From JAENVU01 sp963756815 (lineage in GTDB: Bacteria; Actinomycetota; Acidimicrobiia; IMCC26256; JAENVU01), in the NCBI GenBank assembly GCA_963756815.1, contig CAVWPR010000013.1, positions 1 to 64,000 on the forward strand: a DNA stretch of 64,000 bases. The letters run 5' to 3'. Below, one piece after another: positions 63,312 to 64,000 of the stretch (position 1 is the stretch's first letter; every line of letters begins with the position of its first letter). Under the pieces are notes generated by a model, which was given only the letters and a program-made list of their open reading frames with translations, did no database searches and was not told the DNA's origin. Made by a program: the position numbers and the translations under genes.

Positions 63312-64000
63312 CGGGCCCCACTCTCGCGCAGCGCCCGCGCCAGCGAGGTGAGGAACGCGTCGTTCTCCTCCGGCGTCCCGACCGTCACCCGCAGACAGTC
63401 CTCCACCCCCGGCCAGCCCGAGAAGTCGCGGACGAGGACACCGTCGTCCACCATCGCGGTCCAGAGGGCGTGGCCTCGCCCGGCCGCACGGAACAGCAGG
63501 AAGTTCGCGCCGGACGGGAACACCTCGATGCCGTCGAGGTCGCCGAGCGCGACGAAGAGCCGCTCGCGCTCCTCGATGAGGTGGCGGACCCGGCCCTCCA
63601 TCGCGTCGACGTGGTCCAGCGCCAGGATCCCGGCGGTCTGCGTGGCGACGTCGAGGTGGTACGGGAGGACGACCTTGTCGAGCTCGGCGACGACCGACGC
63701 CGGTGCGATCGCGAACCCGAGCCGCAACGCGGCGAGCGACCACACCTTGGAGTAGGTGCGGGTCACGACGAGCGGGGTGTCGTCGTCGACGAGCTCGAGC
63801 GCCGAGGACGGCGCGAACTCGCCGTAGGCCTCGTCGACGATGACGAGGCCGGGCGCGGCGGCGACGATCGCCTGCACCGTCGTCGGCGGCTCGACCGTCC
63901 CCGACGGGTTGTTGGGGCTGCACACGAAGACGACGTCGGGTCGCTCGCGCTCGATGACCTCGACCGCGTGGTCGGGGTCGACGAGGTAGTCGTCGCGTCG
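63308..64000 (-). CDS. hisC: Histidinol-phosphate aminotransferase, N-terminus beyond window
   Basis: HisC moves the amino group from glutamate to imidazole acetol phosphate using PLP. The visible C-terminal 230 residues start within DYLVDPDHAVEVIERERPDV and include VVFVCSPNNPSGTVEPPTTV (PLP-site Asn), GLVIVDEAYGEFAPSSALEL with the conserved Asp-x-x-Tyr, the Schiff-base Lys in VVTRTYSKVWSLAALRLGFA, and FPSGANFLLFRAAGRGHALW, ending SLARALRESGAR. The reading frame is open at the right edge. It is the first visible gene of the his run. Confidence 0.93.
   Translation of the reverse strand, partial: RRDDYLVDPDHAVEVIERERPDVVFVCSPNNPSGTVEPPTTVQAIVAAAPGLVIVDEAYGEFAPSSALELVDDDTPLVVTRTYSKVWSLAALRLGFAIAPASVVAELDKVVLPYHLDVATQTAGILALDHVDAMEGRVRHLIEERERLFVALGDLDGIEVFPSGANFLLFRAAGRGHALWTAMVDDGVLVRDFSGWPGVEDCLRVTVGTPEENDAFLTSLARALRESGAR

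Overview
The window is a very GC-rich bacterial chromosome segment. Many GTG and some TTG starts, dense 4-nt start/stop overlaps and the gene content point to Actinomycetota. I infer a member of class Acidimicrobiia or a near relative, but there is no rRNA here to fix it. The strongest clue is gene order. Read on the minus strand from the right edge, the backbone is hisC-hisB-hisA, hisI-trpE, trpC-trpB2-trpF-trpB-trpA, an ANTAR regulator (pdtaR type), polA, rpsA, coaE, uvrB, uvrA. From memory this is close to the order of the Mycobacterium tuberculosis Rv1600-Rv1638 region, with extra blocks inserted here.

Layout. 1-7175 (minus): a surface-polysaccharide cluster (glycosyltransferases, Wzx-like flippase, polyprenyl glycosylphosphotransferase, methyltransferase) that follows uvrA in one chain of overlapping genes. 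7172-18168: uvrA, uvrB, an AbiEi/DUF559 nuclease-like gene bracketed by repeats, coaE, a NarL-type two-component system (plus strand) and rpsA. 18267-23425: a methyltransferase, an ABC exporter and an OafA-type acyltransferase. 23444-28357: polA, pdtaR-like regulator, coiled-coil protein, acyl-CoA dehydrogenase. 28358-36750: an accessory block with a second acyltransferase, a csrA-like gene missed by ordinary ORF calling, small unknown proteins, a secreted alpha/beta hydrolase, tRNA-Leu(CAA) and a CocE-type hydrolase with a CSLREA-like tail. 36830-42038: CorA transporter and a type II fatty-acid synthesis operon (fabD-fabG-acpP-fabF-fabI). 42310-47654: lipoprotein, Bcp peroxiredoxin, MFS transporter, DUF1800/DUF1501 pair. 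47720-64000: trp and his genes interleaved with plus-strand hydrolases and a dehydrogenase.

Sequence quality. Many genes are interrupted by single-base frameshifts, including genes expected to be intact (uvrA, rpsA, trpC, trpE). The protein sequence resumes in another frame with no residues missing, so I read these as consensus errors (often at G/C runs), not real pseudogenes. I give one span per gene and state where the frame changes. Error density is highest at 1-7175, 20800-23425, 28700-30733 and 32500-33372.

Most notable observations. (1) A roughly 55-nt intergenic inverted-repeat element with conserved arms (CCACTTTGCGGCTC) occurs three times; two copies bracket the AbiEi/DUF559 gene and a solo copy lies between trpF and trpB. 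(2) A csrA-like gene sits in the accessory block between two decayed copies of the acyl-CoA dehydrogenase 3' end. (3) Both TrpB types are encoded in one trp gene run. (4) A 30-codon ORF bridges hisC and hisB with 4-nt overlaps at both ends.
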